Shown in pieces: positions 62,839 through 64,000 of a stretch of DNA of 64,000 bases (its first letter is position 1; each line of letters opens with the position of its first letter). The DNA comes from Chamaecyparis obtusa (Eukaryota > Streptophyta > Pinopsida > Cupressales > Cupressaceae). A model generated the notes under the pieces. It was not told the DNA's origin. It saw only the letters and a list, made by a program, of their open reading frames with translations, and searched no databases. The translations under genes were made by a program, and so were the position numbers. Location: positions 1,262,001-1,326,000 of the forward strand of contig BSBK01006347.1 in the NCBI GenBank assembly GCA_027943335.1. Direction: 5' to 3'.

Positions 62839-63262
62839 CTACATATAAACCATAAGCATTTCATTTCAAAAGAGAATAATGTTATGTTCAACTATTCTGC
62901 AATGATCTCAACCTCTGCATAAATTATAGAATTCATTCAAATCTAATCACTAGAAAATATGAAGAAGATGAATTGTATAATGTATTTAAATGTAAGCCTA
63001 CATAATATGAATAATACAAATTGAAGTTACTGAACAAGTAGACAATAGAATTACCGCTTGAGGTGTAGGAGACAAATAGTTGTGGCCAGAAGTGATGAGA
63101 GCACCAGAGCTAAGGTTAATACATCTTTGGTAAGTTGTGAGTAGCAAGTAACAATATGTCTACTATATATATAGAAACCAATTATACATCTTTGGCATGT
63201 TGTAAGGAGAATGTAATAAGATGTATACTATATATAGAACACAATTTTATCTTACAAGCTTT
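62839..63262. other. Intron-like sequence upstream of OTU exon, with 65-bp tandem pair
   Basis: A possible preceding OTU-gene exon ends at a minus-strand donor (AAGCG|GTAATTC, near 63055), with a phase that fits the exon at 62838; support is weak. At 63121-63185 and 63186-63248 an ACATCTTTGG-to-TATATATAGAA module is repeated in tandem. Confidence 0.4.
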
Positions 63263-63263
63263 G

Positions 63264-63264
<1 letters not shown>

Positions 63265-63303
<39 letters not shown>
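63265..63303. repeat. (CT)n microsatellite
   Basis: About nineteen uninterrupted CT repeats. Confidence 0.97.
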
Positions 63304-63306
<3 letters not shown>

Positions 63307-63660
63307 ATTCAATATCTAGCACATAATAGAATTATATCTTCTTTAAGTGATGCTTATAAGTCACACTACATTAATCTAGATGAAAATACCTAATAATTTG
63401 ACATGACAATGGTAGAGTATAACTCCACAAGTCTTTCTTACTAATTCCAAAACATTTTAGATGCAATAACACCTTCACCATTCCACCTCATTTTCCTCTT
63501 TAAAACTATTATAACTTGAATAAAAAATTTATAACAAAAATTTAGAAAATGATATTCCCAAAAACATTTGGCTAATACTAAATCCATTTTAATTATATGA
63601 TGTAGTATTTCTTATGTCTAGAGATAATCATCTATTTTCCATATAATTGTATATGGATTA
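63304..63660. other. AT-rich sequence, no feature recognised
   Basis: No ORF, repeat boundary or RNA gene seen. Confidence 0.5.
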
Positions 63661-64000
63661 TTTTTCTTCTTGTTCTTGTTCTTCTCCTTCATCTTCTCCT
63701 TCTTCTACTTCTTCTTCTTCTTCTTCCCCTTTTTCCTCTTCTCCTCCTCCTCCTCCTCCTTTTGCACATTCCCTCCTTCTCCTCCTCCTTCTTCTCCTTC
63801 CCCTTCTCCTTCTTCTCCTTCGCCTTCTCCTCCTCAACCTTTTCTTTTTAGTATTCTCCTTCTCTATCTTTTGTACTTCTTGTCCTTTTCCTCCTACTCA
63901 TTTTCCTCTTCTTCATATTTTTCTTCTCCTATTTCTCCATCTTTTTCTTTCCTTCTATTTCTTCTTCTTTCTCTCATCCTTCTCTCTTATATCCTTTTTC
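63661..64000. repeat. Polypyrimidine tract, (TTC/TCC)n-rich, runs off the window
   Basis: About 340 bp of almost pure C/T on the plus strand, built from TTC, TCC and CTT triplets, with a few purines (a TTTAGTATT break near 63850). On the complementary strand any frame would read Lys/Arg/Glu/Gly-rich low-complexity sequence, so ORF calls there should be ignored. Confidence 0.93.

Noticed and set aside
63661..64000. Glu/Lys-rich ORFs on the minus strand of the polypyrimidine tract
   Set aside because: Simple triplet sequence is open in several frames at once; no start context or domain.

Overview
The window is repeat-dominated DNA from a large plant nuclear genome. Base composition is AT-rich, coding remnants are riddled with stops, and nearly everything is an LTR retrotransposon or a duplicated segment carrying one. 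The elements are plant types: an Athila-like Ty3/gypsy element with a tRNA-Asp primer site, copia-type elements with initiator-Met primer sites, and a large non-coding element with very long LTRs. Old, nested, slowly decaying elements would fit a gymnosperm, but that is inference. No prokaryotic gene, CRISPR array, tRNA or rRNA gene was seen.

Layout, left to right. (1) 1-3897: a duplicated genomic segment ('A') with a minus-strand OTU-family deubiquitinase pseudogene at its right end. (2) 3898-11327: a minus-strand, non-coding LARD-like LTR element inserted in the OTU exon. (3) 11328-15252: a decayed ~64-bp minisatellite hit by two solo LTRs (11967-12990 and 13082-14726), then unclassified sequence. 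(4) 15253-36399: a 21.1-kb Athila-like element flanked by CCAAG, with decayed gag, protease, RT, RNase H and integrase. It holds a nested 2.9-kb non-autonomous element (22136-25038, flanked by TAGTT) and a four-copy tandem amplification of a 2.2-kb block (25004-33827) that includes the tail of the nested element. (5) 36400-38094: LTR-like sequence and the 3' end of a copia element. (6) 38095-43565: a minus-strand gypsy-type element with gag and protease but no RT. (7) 43847-44700: the only good candidate for a host gene, a two-exon ORF of 238 codons that I do not recognise. (8) 46248-62838: a paralogue of region 1-11327 (A, OTU pseudogene, LARD-like LTR and internal region), carrying a 2.9-kb solo LTR that is absent from the left copy. 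It is followed by a third partial copy of A whose OTU exon is an unoccupied insertion site. (9) 62839-64000: intron-like and simple-sequence DNA ending in a long polypyrimidine tract.

The junctions give a relative history. The OTU segment was duplicated; the LARD-like element entered one copy; that copy was duplicated again; a solo LTR then entered the right copy. In the Athila element the order is Athila insertion, nested insertion, then tandem amplification, because each extra unit carries 35 bp of the nested LTR. No working multi-gene system is present. The most interesting structures are the mosaic 2.2-kb amplification inside a retrotransposon, the series of GTCGCATG-armed inverted repeats inside the 52658-55533 solo LTR, and the three OTU exon copies with and without the insertion.
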